Assembly (NCBI GenBank): GCA_029298735.1
Contig: JANSLP010000117.1
Span: forward strand, 25,529 to 89,528
From: Ophiostoma sp. CBS 140.51
Lineage: Eukaryota > Ascomycota > Sordariomycetes > Ophiostomatales > Ophiostomataceae
Reading direction: 5' to 3'
Length of the DNA stretch: 64,000 nt
The notes beneath the pieces are model-generated. The model worked only from the letters and a program-made list of their open reading frames with translations. It made no database searches and was not told where the DNA came from. Each line of letters begins with the position of its first letter. Positions within the stretch are counted from its first letter, which is position 1. The translations under genes and the position numbers were made by a program. This document shows positions 10,961 to 21,304 of the stretch, one piece after another.

Positions 10961-11872
10961 ATGACTTTCCCGCGTCACATCCGCAAGGTCTTCCTCGCCC
11001 TCGAGCAGGCTGAGGGCGCCGGCGCTCGCGTCCGCCGTTCTATTGGCACACCCGCGCTCCGCAACTTCTCGCCGTTCCTGATGCTCGACCACTTCTCGAT
11101 CAAGCCAGGCGCAGGTTTCCCTGACCACCCCCACCGTGGCCAAGAGACCATTACGTACCTGTTGGAGGGCGGTGTCGACCACGAAGATTTCGCTGGCAAC
11201 AGCGGAACCATCAACTCGGGCGACCTGCAGTTCATGACCGCCGGCAAGGGCATCATGCACGCCGAGATGCCGCGCCAGAACCCTGACGGCTCAGCCAACG
11301 TCGGTCTCCAGCTCTGGGTCGACCTGCCCCAGGATCTCAAGAACTGCGAGCCGCGCTACCGCGATCTGCGCGCCGCCGAGATCCCCACGGCCGACGTCGA
11401 CGACGGCAAGGTGCACATCAAGGTCATCTCGGGCCAGAGCCACGGTATTGACTCTGTCAAGGACCTGGCCTACACCCCCGTCTGGATTCTTGATTTCACC
11501 GTCAAGCCCGGCGGCAAGGTCGCGCAGCCTCTCCCCGCCAACTGGAACGCCTTCGCCTACATCCTGGAGGGCAACGTCAACTTCTCCAACGGCGAGGAGG
11601 AGCCCAAGAAGGTCGAGCAGTACAACAATGTGGTGTTTGGCCCCGAGGGCGACGGCATCACGGTGAGCGTCGACGAGTCCGCCACGGAACCCGCTCGCTT
11701 TGTCCTGGTGGCCGGTACTCCCCTGGACCAGCCCATTGTCCAGTACGGTCCCTTCGTGGTGAACTCCAAGGAGGAGGTCTACAAGGCGCTGATGGACTAC
11801 CAGACACACAGCAACGGCTTTGAGCGCGCAGAAGGCTGGCGGTCCGAGATTGGCAAGTCTATGGTGCAGTGA
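10961..11872 (+). CDS. Pirin family protein
   Basis: 303 residues from the ATG at 10961 (context CCACAATGA). The sequence is a bicupin pirin. The metal-binding motif DHPHRGQET places histidines at 56 and 58, and GKGIMHAEMP supplies H100 and E102, almost exactly the numbering of human pirin (H56, H58, H101, E103), which supports this start. The second cupin runs through the C-terminal half (FAYILEGNV, LVAGTPLDQPIVQYGPFV). Pirins are iron-binding nuclear or cytosolic proteins; some act as quercetin dioxygenases or transcriptional co-regulators. The frame stays open upstream to an ATG at 10757, which would add 68 residues starting with a hydrophobic MKSFSILVSILTGIFSIFLF. That form could be membrane- or organelle-directed but has a poor start context. 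Confidence 0.93.
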   Translation: MTFPRHIRKVFLALEQAEGAGARVRRSIGTPALRNFSPFLMLDHFSIKPGAGFPDHPHRGQETITYLLEGGVDHEDFAGNSGTINSGDLQFMTAGKGIMHAEMPRQNPDGSANVGLQLWVDLPQDLKNCEPRYRDLRAAEIPTADVDDGKVHIKVISGQSHGIDSVKDLAYTPVWILDFTVKPGGKVAQPLPANWNAFAYILEGNVNFSNGEEEPKKVEQYNNVVFGPEGDGITVSVDESATEPARFVLVAGTPLDQPIVQYGPFVVNSKEEVYKALMDYQTHSNGFERAEGWRSEIGKSMVQ

Positions 11873-13129
11873 AGGATACGGCTGTGGCAGAATATTCGGC
11901 TGCCCGTCTCTCCGATCATTGCAGCAGTGGCCTTGACTGCCGTCTCCTTTGCTGGAGTTCACTTTCTGTTTTCTTTCATGTCATCACGTCCTTTCGTTTA
12001 GTCCTGAAGGGGAAAACGCATTAGCATTTCATGTATTCTCACGATCATTCTTTCATGTACACTACAAAAACTGGCGCAGCTGTTTTCAGGATATGTTTTA
12101 AGGTAATTTTCTTGCATATCCTTTTTTGTATTTTTTGTTTTTCGGGGGGATTTTTCTTCTTGTATTTAGAATGGTTATCTTACCAAATGCAAATCTACTA
12201 CAAACATCCTTCTTCATACTTCTAATGAATAGTAAACCGAAACAATAACAACATGAACATGAACATGAATCCGATTGTCGTCAAAGACGGCCAGTAATAT
12301 TTGTAGATGAAATCAAGCTGTAACAACACCAGTTTACATATCGGCTGTCAATTTCATAATAGTCGTCAGTCTAATAGACGTCAATCTCGACCGCATTGAC
12401 AGTGCGAGCGAAACCGAAGGAATCCGAATTGACGGGTCAACCCGAACGTCACCGCGAGGTTTTGGCGAGCCTTGTGCGAACAACAGCGATGGAGGTGGAA
12501 TTTGAGTGGGCTACTTGCACTGACCACTAACCAATAACAGTCGTCTCTATCCGTGGAGATAGCGAGAGCGAGACCGAAGCGAGGAAAACGGCAGTGCCTC
12601 TTTTTATTCGGGTGCCTAGAGTGTAGAAGTACCGTTGCGCGCTAATTTAGCGACAAGGTACATCCAACCGCAGCCCAAAGAACCAGCCCTAAACACAGCC
12701 CCCTGAGAGTAGAAAAGAAACGCGGCATTGACAGCGCTAGCGTGTAAGTGAACGCAGAAAAGAACACGGGAAAACAGCGAGAATAAGACGAAGAAAGGCT
12801 CGTTCATGCTCGGCCCCGGTCAAGAGACCAGGCCACGGCCGCAGTTCGGGTGACGTTCATTTGAGTAGATGTGGACGCGTTGACCATGTAAGGCACCGGG
12901 ATTTCGAATTGATCTGGCGGTAGTGCAAAAACGTGAAAAGTAAAAAAAGAACGGACGATCGTCGAGCACAGAAAAGATAAATAAGAAGCTGTCCGGCACT
13001 TTAAAAGAAGTTTATTTTGAAGCATCCACAACCCACACAATAACATCCAAACAGCTACAGCTACAAACATTTTCAAAACATCACCACATTTTCACACCCT
13101 TCATCTCTACCACTCCACACATCTCCAAA
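11873..13129. other. Intergenic region
   Basis: About 1.25 kb without a gene: T-rich pirin 3' region, then the promoter of the SYLF gene. GAGCGAGACCGAAGCGAGG-like sequence occurs near 12566-12585. I see no clear TATA box before 13130. Confidence 0.6.
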
Positions 13130-14773
13130 ATGACTAAAGTCGAAATCACAGGCGAACCGGCCGAGCCCGAGTCGTTTTACACGCAACAGCCTCACCTGGA
13201 ACAGACCCAGTCGCATCAGTCGCATCAGTCGCATCAGACTCAGCAGTCCCAGCAGCAACAGACCAGCAGCCCATCTACTCCCTACTACGTCCCGCAAGTC
13301 AACGACAATGGCCACACCTACGATGACGAGGACTCCAAAAATGAAGGCAAGACCAACAACAGCAACTCCGCAACTCTGAACAACAACGCCGCATACTACC
13401 GCTCCGGTCTCGCCAGCCGTCTGTCCGCCCTTGGAGCCCGTGCCGCTTCACCCATCAACATGCTCGCCAACCGCATGGGCTCGGAAGGGTTCCTACCGGA
13501 GACCATGTTCAAGGAGTGCGAGAAGGCCGCAAGAGTTTTGCGCGGGTTTGCCGAGCCGAGCCTCTCGAGAACGTCGACCAACTCTCCTTCGTCTGACTCC
13601 AAGGGAAAGCAAAAGGCGCCCGCCCGCCGCTCCCTGATCCATATCCCCGCCTCTGTTTTGCATCGCGCTGTCGGCCTGGCCATTTTCACGACTGGCCGCG
13701 TCGGCATCCATGTTAGCGGCGCCACCGGCTCGGGCGTCCTGATTGCCCGCCGTGCCGACGGCAGCTGGTCCCCACCCTCGGGCATCCAGGTGCACTCTGT
13801 AGGTGCAGGCTTCATCTTGGGCGCCGACATTTATGACTGTGTTTTGGTGCTCAATACGCGGGAAGCACTCGAAGCGTTTACCAGCAACACGCGGCTGTCG
13901 CTCGGCTCGAGTCTCGGCGTCACGGCCGGACCATACGGCGTCGGCGGCGGGTTCGGTGTCGCAGCCGGTGGTTCGTCACCGGCCACAAAGGGAGACATGA
14001 CCGACGGCAATGTGCCTCCCACCACGTCGGGGACCCCTTCGCGGTTAATGGACCGCGCCGTCTACAGCTACATCAAGTCCCGCGGCATCTATGCAGGCAT
14101 CAAGATTGACGGCACCGTCGTGACCTCGCGGCAATCGGCCAATGCCTCATTCTATGGCGCGCCCGTGACTGTCCAGCAGATTTTGCGGGGTGACGTGCCT
14201 GCTGGTTTGTGGCAGTCGTCCGTGCAGGTCTTGATGGACGCTATTCGGGTGGCAGAGACGTCTCCCTTCCAGGGCCAGCCGCCGCATATGCCCCCGAGAC
14301 CTCAACAACAGGCACAGTACCCTCAGTACACGCAGCAGTACCCTCAACAGTACCCCCAGCATCCCGGCCAGGCCTACCCCCAACAGTGGTATGCTCCGGC
14401 ACAGGCACCGTCTGCCTCGTGGGGCGTGCCTGGTCCTGAGCAGCCATCTCCTCAGCAACCGACTGCCCAGCGTGAAGCTACACCGGTCGTCTCTCCCGTT
14501 ACACCGGCGACTGTGACGTTGACTTCGACGCCGACCATGACTGTGGCTACCCCTGCTGCTCGCAGTAAAGAACAAGAGGCTGCCGAAGAAGCTGCCGCAT
14601 CTGCTGGTCTTCCTCCGCCGACCTACTCTATGATTGGCGAGCCGTCGTCATCGTCGTCAGCACGGGATATCGTGTCACCCATGACTACTGGTACTGCCGA
14701 CGATGAGGCTCCTCCGGCGTATGTTGATGAGCACAACGTGCATCCCAGTGACTCAAAGAGTGAGCTTCAGTAG
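13130..14773 (+). CDS. SYLF (Ysc84/DUF500) domain protein
   Basis: 547 residues, one exon, start in good context (CCAAAATGA). The N-terminus is Gln/His/Ser-rich with a tandem Ser-His-Gln tract encoded by TCGCATCAG repeats near 13212-13240. The SYLF domain lies at about residues 126-290: MFKECEKAARVLRGF, IPASVLHRAVGLAIF, GRVGIHVSGATGSGVLIAR, and a Gly-rich GPYGVGGGFGVAAGG. This family (yeast Ysc84/Lsb3, mammalian SH3YL1) binds phosphoinositides and actin in endocytosis. Unlike Ysc84 there is no C-terminal SH3 domain. Instead a long Pro/Gln/Tyr-rich tail follows (PQYPQYTQQYPQQYPQ), as in other filamentous-fungal DUF500 proteins. The domain call is firm; the endocytic role is inferred from family. 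Confidence 0.9.
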   Translation: MTKVEITGEPAEPESFYTQQPHLEQTQSHQSHQSHQTQQSQQQQTSSPSTPYYVPQVNDNGHTYDDEDSKNEGKTNNSNSATLNNNAAYYRSGLASRLSALGARAASPINMLANRMGSEGFLPETMFKECEKAARVLRGFAEPSLSRTSTNSPSSDSKGKQKAPARRSLIHIPASVLHRAVGLAIFTTGRVGIHVSGATGSGVLIARRADGSWSPPSGIQVHSVGAGFILGADIYDCVLVLNTREALEAFTSNTRLSLGSSLGVTAGPYGVGGGFGVAAGGSSPATKGDMTDGNVPPTTSGTPSRLMDRAVYSYIKSRGIYAGIKIDGTVVTSRQSANASFYGAPVTVQQILRGDVPAGLWQSSVQVLMDAIRVAETSPFQGQPPHMPPRPQQQAQYPQYTQQYPQQYPQHPGQAYPQQWYAPAQAPSASWGVPGPEQPSPQQPTAQREATPVVSPVTPATVTLTSTPTMTVATPAARSKEQEAAEEAAASAGLPPPTYSMIGEPSSSSSARDIVSPMTTGTADDEAPPAYVDEHNVHPSDSKSELQ

Positions 14774-15484
14774 GGAGAGACGATGGAGGTCGAGAGTGTG
14801 ATTGGGATTGGGTTTGACGATTGAACATGGCTGGCGTTTAGGACTGTATTTTCGTTAGACTCTGCTTTCCATAGACTTGCTTTTTTTTGCTTATATACCT
14901 ATTGAAATTGATTGTTAGCAATTGACTTGAGCTTTTTTGCTTATTAATTGTGCCTCCTATTCTCTCGATCGTGCTTTCCGTAGATGGCTTGTGTAGGTGA
15001 GTTGCCCACTCACACGATTGTGCCAGCCGCTCCTTCCTCAGCAGCGCAAAACTGGAAAAATAGTAACAAAATTATCCAGAGAATTCCCTAGTAAATGCCC
15101 CTGAATCCTGTCGGTCTTCAAACCAAAGTATTTTCTACAAATCATCATCAACATGTCCATCAATCAACATTTCCATCTCGACACCACCCTCTCCAATCTC
15201 GATTCACTAAACTCCGGGGTCCAGCCCTGCAACACAGAAGCTTAAAGAGTGGGGCCCTCTTTCACGCTCTCACGCTTTCAATGGCACAACCGGACATATC
15301 GGCGGATTTACTTCCGCCGTACGAAGGACGACTGAGAAAGCCATGGACTGCCTCCTCCGACACGGTTCTTGCACATGAATGACGCAGCTTGACATTTTGT
15401 CTTTTTAATTTACGCCATGAGCTGACGGCAGACATTGGAGCTCCAGATTGGGCACATCTTACAGTATTTGCGACTTCAAACCAC
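14774..15484. other. Intergenic region and 5' leader of the Zn2Cys6 gene
   Basis: No gene seen. The open frame of the next gene continues upstream to a TTG at 15389 but has no ATG before 15485, so this part is treated as untranslated. An unseen upstream exon cannot be excluded. Confidence 0.55.
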
Positions 15485-18400
15485 ATGCCGCCACGCACAA
15501 AGCGGCCAGCAAGGGCGGAGGGCCATGAGGGGACGGCAGATGTGACGGCTGCAGCAGAGTCTACAACAATGACGCCGACGGCTAAGACGGCAGTGAAGTG
15601 GACGCGGGGTCGGAAGAACGCGTCTGTCTCATTCCGGCAGTCTTCGGAGGGTTTGGTAGCAAAAGCAGTGCCACCGACAGCAGCACCGACAACCACCACT
15701 ACCACTACCACAACCATACCCATACCGTCTGACGACAGCTCCTCATCCGACACACCGGCCGCCGCCCTTCCTGTTAAACGCCGTAAGCTTCGCAAAGGCA
15801 CGTTTAGCTGCATCGAGTGCAAGCGGCGGAAAGTTCGGTGCCGATTCGCCGAGGGAGAGGCTCGCGAAGTGGGCGACAATGACACAGGAAAGGCATGTCT
15901 CTCATGTCAACGACACGGAGCAACTTGTATTGGCCAAGAGTATGCTGCGCCCTCTCCGTCACCGCGTCGATCGCCCGATCCGCAGTACAACGATATCAAC
16001 CAGCGGATTGCTCAGGTGGAAGCACTGGTCGGTGAGCTCGTCCGGCGGCGAGCCAACGAAGGGCATCCGTCAAGGGATAGTGTGGTTGGTTCGAGCGGCA
16101 GCACAGTCAACACGACCGAGGTTGCACGCAGTCCTTCCTACTCAACCGCCGACCAGTTCGACCAGGAATTAGAGTCCATCCTCCAGCAAGACGCCCACTG
16201 CTTCTCGCACTGGATGCATGACCGCTTCATGTCGGCCAACTCGCCCAAGTTTAGGGCAAGATCACGATCGAGATCACAGTCAAAATCACGCTCGCCATCA
16301 TTGTCACCATCTGCATCACAAGCCATTACAAGACTAACACAGTCATCTGGTTATCTCGACATGAGCAACATTGACAACATGGATCTAAACTTGAACACCG
16401 GCAGCAACGACTCTACCTCCTTCATTGATATCCACCCAAAGATGCAGATGAGCATCCAACTGCAACAACTTGAACAGGAGCTTATTGCCAACCGACTACT
16501 CTTTCCAGCTCGCGCACCCATCTACACAGGCCCGCTTGAGCACCGTACACTCAACAAACAGCTGCAGTCTGTTCTTCCGACCATTGACGATGCTCTGCGC
16601 ATCATGAACCGCGGTGCTCTCTTTACTTTGCGACGCTACCGCGCCTTCTTGGCTGCCGACACCCAGTCCGGCCACTCCACCACACATGCGCACGCCCTCT
16701 CACCACTGCAGAAACGTGACACGGACCATCCTGTCCTTCTTGCCCGCGAACTGATCCAGCTTGCCGTCTGTCTCCAGATGATGCACAAGGACAGCAACCT
16801 GAGCGATCTGGGTTTTCCGGATGATGTCGCCCCCTGGGAGACGGCCGACCGCTACTTTGAAGTCGCCTCCAACCTCGTCACTTCCCAAGATGCCATGGTC
16901 TCGTCGCAAGAAGGGCTCGAGAGTCTGCTGCTCACGGCCTTTTTCATGGTCAACAAGGGTGATTTACGTGCTGGCTGGATGACACTCCGCCGTGCTTTAG
17001 GAATCGCCCAAATTATCGGTCTCCCACCGCCCTCGTGGCACAACCAGCCGCTCTCCCTACACTTTGTTTGGACGCGCCTTTTGTTCTCGGAACGGTTCCT
17101 CTCGCTCATGCTCGGGCTACCCTCATCCATTGTCGAGGACCACTACCGCTCCTCGCTCGCACCGCACGCGGCCACGACCAAAGTAGCCACAGCCGGTGAC
17201 TGGTCCGCCAACATCGAGCACCTGGCGCAAGATCTAGAGCGGTTGCACGCCCTCATTATCCCCAGAATCGCTGCCCGCAATGAACGCCTCAACCAGCTCG
17301 CCCATGCTCCCTTTGTGTGTGCCAACTTTGACCGTGCCCGCCATATCCAAGTGTTGCATGAAGACTACCGCGATACCCGTGACATTGACTATGCTTTTAG
17401 GCTGGCCGCCCAGTCGCTGCCGACGAAATGGTGGGCCATCCCCGATTTGCTGGGTGCCGACGGTACGAACTCACACATGGAATGGGCCGAGCAGATTGAA
17501 GAGACGGCCCGGTTGATGGCCCAGGCTAAACACTACCACTTTTTGGTCTTGTTGCACCTGCCCTACCTGACGGACAGACGGCCGGGTGTCCTCCCCGCGA
17601 AGCCGCCGCAACAGTCACTGAGTACAGTGTTGGATGAAGACATTGACTTTGCCGGTGCACAAGGACTGAAGGATGAGAACAGTAAAGTCAACTTTCGCGA
17701 GTTTGGTGCGGCGGCGGCGAGTGAAGCGGCGCCAACAAGGGTGGCCGACGACATTGCCTTTGCTTTTGGTATCAATTTCAAGGAGCCAGCTGAAAGAGCC
17801 GGAGCGTCAGCGACGGCCACCATGGCAGCGACGACCGATGACAGACAACCATTCTCCTCCCCGTCCCCACCCTCCAACTCGTCGTCGACACTCGCAGCCA
17901 CGTCGCCGCCGACAGACGCCCACACGTCGACAGCACCCCTTGGACCCCCCGACACGACGTTCAGCCGTCTCGGCGCACTAGGCGCCGCTCGTGAAGTCTT
18001 GTCCCGCTTCATGGTCTTTCGCTACTGCACAAGCGTCATTGCCCGCTGCCACGCGTTTGACTTTGAGGCGTTTGTCGCCGCCATGGCCATTTTGCTCACA
18101 CACATGGACGCCCATGCCCGCGGCCGGGACAATGTCATCCACTACCAACGGCCGTCTGATCTGGGCGCCGTCGACAAGGCCATGGTCCTCATGGACGAGC
18201 TCGCCGATATTACCAAGGAGCCGGTCAACCGGACAAGGTCCGACATCTTGAAGCGACTAATAGCGATTGAGGCAGACGCGGCTGCCGGCGGGCAGTACGA
18301 GGTCTGGACGGAAGAGGGCACGCTGGGTCGGGGTGACGGGCGGTTGACGACGGACACGACAAGCGCTGTACAGACAATGTCTGTGCCTTACTTTGGGACG

Positions 18401-18487
18401 ATTCACACACGGAGGCTGTCAGGAGCCGGAGGCAGCGTCACCAACACTGCGACTGACAATGAAGTATTCTCTCATTGGAGCAAATGA
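15485..18487 (+). CDS. Zn2Cys6 fungal-specific transcription factor
   Basis: 1000 residues from the first in-frame ATG (15485). A Zn(II)2Cys6 binuclear cluster lies at residues 109-148, C-x2-C-x6-C-x18-C-x2-C-x6-C, preceded by the basic stretch PVKRRKLRKGTF; the 18-residue loop is long. Just upstream is a Thr repeat (TTTTTTTTIP). An Arg/Ser-rich low-complexity patch (RARSRSRSQSKSRS) follows at about 255-270. The middle shows the fungal transcription factor homology region: ELIQLAVCLQMM, WETADRYFEVASNLV, LLLTAFFMVNKGDLRAGW, RRALGIAQIIGLPPP, then RLLFSERFLSLMLGLP. This class binds CGG triplets as dimers and acts in the nucleus. I cannot assign a pathway, and the neighbouring genes do not form a cluster that would suggest one. 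No intron is needed. Confidence 0.9.
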   Translation: MPPRTKRPARAEGHEGTADVTAAAESTTMTPTAKTAVKWTRGRKNASVSFRQSSEGLVAKAVPPTAAPTTTTTTTTTIPIPSDDSSSSDTPAAALPVKRRKLRKGTFSCIECKRRKVRCRFAEGEAREVGDNDTGKACLSCQRHGATCIGQEYAAPSPSPRRSPDPQYNDINQRIAQVEALVGELVRRRANEGHPSRDSVVGSSGSTVNTTEVARSPSYSTADQFDQELESILQQDAHCFSHWMHDRFMSANSPKFRARSRSRSQSKSRSPSLSPSASQAITRLTQSSGYLDMSNIDNMDLNLNTGSNDSTSFIDIHPKMQMSIQLQQLEQELIANRLLFPARAPIYTGPLEHRTLNKQLQSVLPTIDDALRIMNRGALFTLRRYRAFLAADTQSGHSTTHAHALSPLQKRDTDHPVLLARELIQLAVCLQMMHKDSNLSDLGFPDDVAPWETADRYFEVASNLVTSQDAMVSSQEGLESLLLTAFFMVNKGDLRAGWMTLRRALGIAQIIGLPPPSWHNQPLSLHFVWTRLLFSERFLSLMLGLPSSIVEDHYRSSLAPHAATTKVATAGDWSANIEHLAQDLERLHALIIPRIAARNERLNQLAHAPFVCANFDRARHIQVLHEDYRDTRDIDYAFRLAAQSLPTKWWAIPDLLGADGTNSHMEWAEQIEETARLMAQAKHYHFLVLLHLPYLTDRRPGVLPAKPPQQSLSTVLDEDIDFAGAQGLKDENSKVNFREFGAAAASEAAPTRVADDIAFAFGINFKEPAERAGASATATMAATTDDRQPFSSPSPPSNSSSTLAATSPPTDAHTSTAPLGPPDTTFSRLGALGAAREVLSRFMVFRYCTSVIARCHAFDFEAFVAAMAILLTHMDAHARGRDNVIHYQRPSDLGAVDKAMVLMDELADITKEPVNRTRSDILKRLIAIEADAAAGGQYEVWTEEGTLGRGDGRLTTDTTSAVQTMSVPYFGTIHTRRLSGAGGSVTNTATDNEVFSHWSK

Positions 18488-18798
18488 GGGAGAGAGTACA
18501 TGACATCTGTTTTGATTTATCTTGGACATTTTGGACTTTGCATATTGGACATCATATTGGTACATAGGATACACGGCCATCGTTGGCGTTTTGAAGTTGT
18601 TTTTTTTGGAATACAACTGTTGATATTGATAATCATGGTTGGGAATCTCCTCCTCGGGGGGTATCATCATCGTACAATAAACTTGCTTACAGGAGAGGTG
18701 GTACAGAAGGAAAAGAATATATAAAAAAAAAACAAGAAACAGAAGACAGCTGCCACAGTCGCTTTCGCGACGCAACTCGCTCCGCTCATTTGTGCGCT
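18488..18798. other. Convergent 3' region
   Basis: The 311 bp between the ends of two convergent genes. It contains an A-rich run at about 18721-18740 and a CTCGCTCCGCTC motif at 18776-18787, a reverse copy of the dispersed GAGCGRAGCGAG motif. Confidence 0.6.
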
Positions 18799-21304
18799 CT
18801 ACGCCTCAAACGCGGCATTGCTCTTCCGCCCACCGCCTCGCAACAGCAGCGCATACTCGGACCGCTTCCGGATAATAAACGCCAGACTCAGCATAAAGTC
18901 GGTATGGTAGCGTCCGCCGTCCAGCTGCATCAGCGGACGAAGAACACGGCCAGCCAGCCGCTCGGCCGTCATGTCGTTGCGATCCGCCGCATCAGCAATA
19001 TCACCCCAGAGGTTGAGCAGCAGTTTCAACAGACTTCTTGCCGGTCCCCTCACCCCACCCAGCGCCTCCTCCCAAAAGTCAATGCACTGGTCCAGCCGCT
19101 TGGCATACGATCCCGGCACGGTGGCCTGCCGTGATAGCGTGATCCAGCGCCGCGCGACGGCTTCCGAGACGAGCGGGCGGGGCAACGCCTCCAGGTATTG
19201 CAAGATGAGCGCGGCCGCATCGTGTCGGCTGTACTCGGCGGCCATCGACGCGTCATCCAGGTCCACACCGTACAGCGGAGCCGCCGAGAACCGTTCCCGC
19301 AGCGCGCGCACTCTGTCAAAGTTGACTATCGCAAACGAGTCGACATCCACACCAGGGACACCGCCACCAAATATATCGGGTGTCTCCAGTCCGCCGTCGG
19401 ACCGAATGAACGTGTAGCACCGGAAGATGCACAGCGGGAACTCGCGCCGCGAGGCACCACCGCCACCTTTGCCCGAATGGTGTGTCCGTGCCGACGCGCC
19501 GGCCATGTGGATGCTCTTGCGGAGGGAGACGCCAAACACCGTGTCGGGCTCGTCGTCAATGCCCTTTTTCTTGCTGCCCTTTTCCTTTTTGGGCGCCGTC
19601 GAGTCCGCCTCAATCATGGTCGTCACCGCCCAGGGCGTGCGGAACGTCGCAGAGAACCGGCGACTCGTGCGGCGCTCGAGGCCACCACTGCCGCTGTTCC
19701 CACTGTTGCCGCTATTGCCGCTACTGCTGTTGCTGTTGCTGACAATATTGGAGAGTGGTGTGGGTGCAATCGAAAGTCCGGACAGGTCGACACCTCCGCC
19801 GACAGGACCCGCACCGGTGGCTGTGGCCGGCCGTTTGTTCATCTCAGCCGTCGTCGTCGCGGAGGCGCTGCGGATATGCCGCAGGAAACGGCCGAAGCGG
19901 TTGTTGGAGGTGGAGGGTGGGTAGTTTGTCGTATTGTTGCTGGTGGCCGACGCAAAATTGCCGTTGCTGACACTGTGGCTGAGCTGTGGTGGCGCGGCCA
20001 AGTACTGGCGGTTGTTGTTGAAGTTGTTGTTCAGAGTATCACCACCGAGGTGTCCCTCACCCGGCCGGAACCCGAGTGCACTACTCCCTCTGGCCACGGC
20101 TTTTGGTGGCGGTGTCGGTGGCCGGCTGGGCAACTCGTCGCGCAGCTCGTCCATCAGGTTGTCAATCTCGCTGGGTGGCAGCAGAGCCGAACGGCGAAGA
20201 CGGTCGCGCGGTGGTGGCGGTGGCGGTGGAGGGAGAGGTGGTGACGAGGGTCTTGACCGGTGGCGGACGGGTGACGGTTGGCGAGAGCTGTAGACGGACG
20301 AGCCGGCTGTCGGTGCATCCACCCCGAGCGTGGGAGGAACGGGCAGACTTCCACTGACGTTGGAGTGTTCTGCCTCATCGTCGAGCATCTCCACGGCACT
20401 GTCGGGCGCTTTGCCAATGGGCGACGCAGCGGCTTCATCGCGGAAGATTTGTGGCGGTGATTCGAGATGTAGGTCGAGGCTATTGCGGACGGGAGAGGTG
20501 CTGGGGATTGTGTCGACGGTGCGGTCAGTGTTGACGTCGGTGTCCTGTTCTGGCTCCGGGTTCTTGTTGGCCTCCTCGGCCGCTGCCAGGGCGTGCCGTT
20601 GCAAAACATTCAAAAAGTTTTGCAGGATGAAACCGGCGTCAACATCTTCGAGATCACTTCGCACTCTTGTGCGCAAGTGGCCCATCTCAGCCAGCAACCG
20701 GGCCATGTCTTTTGCCTTGGCATTGGGAATAGGAGAGGAAGTGGTGTCAGAAGGAGTGTCCTGTGTCAGTGCCACCAAGTCGAGCGCCAACCCCAGAGTC
20801 AGCCGGTACACCTCCAACACCGCCCGGGACTCGTTAATGTGCGGCCGCAGGGCCAGCCAGCGCGCCCTCTTTTCTTGCGGCGAAATGGAGGGTGGCGGCG
20901 TGTCGTCATCGCTGTCGCCAGCACCATCGCCAAAGATGGCGTCTAGGTCGGCTACGACGGCGCCACTGCCAGCGACAACAGCAGGTGTCTGCAGTGCAAG
21001 GTCGGCGGGAAAACTGGCGGAAGCGGCGTCATCCTTTAATAAGTCGAGGACACCATCGAGGGCGTGTAGCTCGGCCGAGAGAGGTGCGAGGTCGGCGCGT
21101 GACTCGCGCACGTCGCGCACAAAGCGGTGGAGGTCGAGGGCGGTTTTGGCGACGGCATTGCTGACGGCGAAGCAGCCGGTGGTGGTGGATCTATTCCAAG
21201 TCAGCGAGTGAGCGAAGCGAATGAGAAGAACAACAACCTCGAGCGGAGCGAGGCCAGAAACGAGCGAAGCGAGGAAAGAGAACACAAACTTACATCCAGT
21301 CCAT
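18799..21304 (-). CDS. RhoGAP-domain protein, arginine finger apparently missing
   Basis: Two exons on the minus strand: 21304-21294 (11 nt, ATGGACTGGAT) and 21190-18799, with a 103-bp GTAAGT...AATAG intron. The join gives MDWISTTTGCFAVSNAVAKT, 800 residues. The N-terminal 200 residues are a helical region. The middle is low-complexity (Ser/Pro/Asn) with proline runs such as PPLPPPPPPPP. The RhoGAP domain starts near residue 555 (VFGVSLRKSI) and contains LEALPRPLVSEAVARRW and NDMTAERLAGRVLRPLM, all canonical. In the segment that normally reads GIFRxSG the protein has TPDIFGGGVPG, so the catalytic Arg appears replaced by Gly. It may bind Rho GTPases without stimulating them. The first exon is only 11 nt; the intron carries three copies of a GAGCGRAGCGA motif. 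Confidence 0.85.

Noticed and set aside
15389..15484. Upstream extension of the Zn2Cys6 frame
   Set aside because: Begins at TTG with no ATG before 15485; eukaryotic start preferred at 15485.
19198..20244. 348-codon plus-strand frame within the RhoGAP gene
   Set aside because: Arg/Val-rich antisense shadow; the minus strand has clear domains.
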